DNA of 7,147 bases, taken from the NCBI GenBank assembly GCA_028278465.1, contig JANQEF010000188.1, positions 1 through 7,147 of the forward strand, read 5' to 3'. Below, one piece after another: positions 5,607 to 7,147 of the stretch. The position numbers and the translations under genes are program-made. The notes beneath the pieces were generated by a model. It made no database searches and had not been told where the DNA came from. It was given only the letters and a program-made list of their open reading frames with translations. Positions within the stretch are counted from its first letter, which is position 1. Every line of letters starts with the position of its first letter. Source of the stretch: Dehalococcoidia bacterium. GTDB lineage: Bacteria; Chloroflexota; Dehalococcoidia; Lucifugimonadales; Lucifugimonadaceae.

Positions 5607-6929
5607 GTGAAACACTCACGACTCGTCCATCTGCTACTCGTCGCAACAGCGCTGTTCGCGTTGCTTGCGCATCAGCCCGCGTCCGCCGGGGTTTCATCGC
5701 AGCAAACGCCAGAGGCAGACCGATCGACATGGTCTGTGCAACCCGCCAGCGAGACCGGGCCAGACAACCGACCGAACTTCACCTATGAGCTGAGTCCCGG
5801 CGATGAATATGTCGACTACTTCAGCATTCGCAACCTGGGCAACTCGCCGCTCGACCTGAACATCTACGCAACCGATGCCTTCACTAACGACTCCGGCGGG
5901 TTCGACCTGCTGGCGGGCGATGCGAATCCCCGGGATGTCGGTTCGTGGATCGAACTCGACGTTTCACAGGTGACGATCGCGCCCGGCGAGCTCAGGGTCG
6001 TTCCATTCACGCTCACCGTGCCACGCGACGCGGACGTCGGCGACCACGCCGGCGGCATAGTGGCGACGCTGACCACCGACCCAGCACCTGACAACGGTCC
6101 AGGCAGCCAGGTGCGGGTGGAGTACCGCGTCGGCTCCCGCGTATACCTGCGTGTCGCAGGAGAGGTCGCTCCTGAACTTGCGATCGAGGACCTCAACGTC
6201 GCGCAGGACTGGTCGTGGAACCCGTTCGGTGGCCGAGACGTTCAGGTCAAGTACACAGTGCGAAACACCGGCAACGTGAGGATGACCGCCCGACCTGCGA
6301 TGAAGGTTGATGGCTTCTTCGGCGTTCAACTCCGCACCGTTGATCTGCAGGAAACTCCGGAGATCCTGCCAGGCGGTTCGTTCACCGGTGAGGCCACGCT
6401 GCGTCGCGTTCCACCCGCCTTCAGGTTGAACGCTCAGCTCTCGCTCGACGCCCGCGTAGCAGGCGATGCCACTGCCGAGACCTCGACGATAGCCCAGATA
6501 TCCAGAGCGGCCGCTGCATGGTCGTTGCCGATCACCCAGGGTGTAGCAGTCGCGTGGATCGCCCTTTCGGCCTACTTGATCTGGAGGCTACGAACGACCC
6601 GGCGAGCGGCTATCGCCCGGACATTTGCACCTGAATCCGTCGCAGAACTGATCGAGCGCCTGAACCACGAAGACGATGGACGCGCTGCGTCTATCTGCGC
6701 GTCGGTCCTAGGCCAGGCGGACATCTCCGATGCGCAGATAGCCGGACTTGATCCGGATGGCGCCACACTGCTGGCGACTGTTGGCGCTGAAGCGACCCCG
6801 GTGAGGGTGAAATGGCGGAAGCAGGTCACGAGTCCCGAAGAGATCGAGCGCGAACTTGGCCGGTTGAGCAAGTATGACGGATCGCCTGGTGAAATCGGCT
6901 CAGGCGCTGCCGGGAGCCGGGCCGAGTGA
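5607..6929 (+). CDS. DUF916/WxL-interacting-type membrane protein
   Basis: A 440-residue protein with a signal peptide (1-27, cleavage after ASA), an extracellular region of two Ig-like beta domains, one membrane helix (about 305-327, ending WRLRTTRR as a stop-transfer) and a cytoplasmic tail of about 113 residues. Residues about 41-185 fit the WxL-interacting/peptidoglycan-binding pattern (DUF916): WSVQPASE, YELSPGDEYVDYFSIRNLGN, APGELRVVPFTLTVP and DVGDHAGGI. Residues about 190-285 form the second domain. These proteins pair with WxL-domain proteins to hold them at the cell wall, and the gene just upstream ends in a WxL-like domain. The GTG start lacks an obvious Shine-Dalgarno; ATGAAGTGA overlaps it. 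The stop overlaps the next start by 4 nt (GTGA), implying translational coupling. The tail is longer than I expect for the family and unrecognised. Confidence 0.82.
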   Translation: MKHSRLVHLLLVATALFALLAHQPASAGVSSQQTPEADRSTWSVQPASETGPDNRPNFTYELSPGDEYVDYFSIRNLGNSPLDLNIYATDAFTNDSGGFDLLAGDANPRDVGSWIELDVSQVTIAPGELRVVPFTLTVPRDADVGDHAGGIVATLTTDPAPDNGPGSQVRVEYRVGSRVYLRVAGEVAPELAIEDLNVAQDWSWNPFGGRDVQVKYTVRNTGNVRMTARPAMKVDGFFGVQLRTVDLQETPEILPGGSFTGEATLRRVPPAFRLNAQLSLDARVAGDATAETSTIAQISRAAAAWSLPITQGVAVAWIALSAYLIWRLRTTRRAAIARTFAPESVAELIERLNHEDDGRAASICASVLGQADISDAQIAGLDPDGATLLATVGAEATPVRVKWRKQVTSPEEIERELGRLSKYDGSPGEIGSGAAGSRAE

Positions 6930-7147
6930 GGGGCCTCATACTCGCAGCGCTGATCTGCGCTCTTATCTTGGTCACGACGGCCTGTGGCGGTGACGGGTCT
7001 TCGGCCGACGCTGACGACGAGAGGCTCAACGTCATCACCAGCACCGAGATCATTGCCGACCTTGTGAAGAACGTTGGTGGCGATCGGATCGACGTTTCGT
7101 CGGTCGTTCCTCACGGCGGCGATCCTCACTCCTACGAACCGTCGCCG
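6926..7147 (+). CDS. Metal ABC transporter substrate-binding lipoprotein (3' partial)
   Basis: The first 74 codons of a second ZnuA/TroA-type metal-binding protein. GTG 6926 overlaps the upstream stop (GTGA), with GGGAG at 6912-6916 as a likely ribosome-binding site. The N terminus is a lipoprotein signal: MRGLI, a hydrophobic core, then VTTAC with the lipobox Cys at residue 20 followed by GGDGSS. The start of the mature protein matches the family: LNVITSTEIIADLVKNVGGD, then VVPHGGDPHSYEPSP with first metal ligand H68. It differs clearly from the protein at the left edge, so it is a paralogue and not a duplication. The operon position suggests it receives metal from the wall-attached protein and that ATPase and permease genes follow beyond the window. 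Confidence 0.93.
   Translation, partial: MRGLILAALICALILVTTACGGDGSSADADDERLNVITSTEIIADLVKNVGGDRIDVSSVVPHGGDPHSYEPSP

Overview
The window is a 7.1 kb, GC-rich, densely coded stretch that reads as a metal (most likely zinc) acquisition and zinc-starvation locus. It most resembles a monoderm high-GC bacterium. Actinomycetota (for example an Acidimicrobiia-like lineage) is my first guess, because the surface protein carries the repeat domain modelled as 'actinobacterial surface-anchored protein domain' (TIGR03769). Chloroflexota cannot be excluded. No rRNA, tRNA, CRISPR array, insertion sequence or phage gene is visible.

Left part, plus strand (1-2736): the 3' part of a ZnuA/TroA-type zinc-binding protein with a very long His/Asp/Glu-rich loop that contains a duplicated helical module; then a 61-residue protein that I read as a DUF5679 zinc-ribbon relative lacking all four zinc-binding cysteines; then a COG0523/CobW-family GTPase with an intact CxCC motif. 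A zinc importer component, a cysteine-less copy of a zinc-ribbon protein and a COG0523 metallochaperone side by side is the signature of a Zur-type zinc-sparing regulon.

Middle (2821-3937): a minus-strand Crp/Fnr-family regulator with an unusual N-terminal extension, convergent with the GTPase gene. An AT-rich divergent control region follows, with a perfect TGATA-N5-TATCA palindrome over the regulator's probable -10 box.

Right part, plus strand (3938-7147): a secreted protein made of a TIGR03769-like His-bearing domain, a DUF11 repeat and a WxL-like C-terminal domain. Next is a membrane-anchored DUF916/WxL-interacting-type protein. It overlaps by 4 nt a second metal-binding lipoprotein (ZnuA/TroA family) that runs off the window. 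The ABC ATPase and permease genes presumably lie beyond position 7147.

Working model (inference): the right-hand operon builds a cell-wall metal-receptor relay. The His-rich surface protein is held at the wall by a WxL/WxL-interacting pair rather than by a sortase LPXTG signal, and hands metal to the lipoprotein of an ABC importer. The left-hand genes adapt the cytoplasm to low zinc. The two most interesting points are the cysteine-less DUF5679 paralogue and the WxL-type anchoring of a TIGR03769 metal-relay protein.
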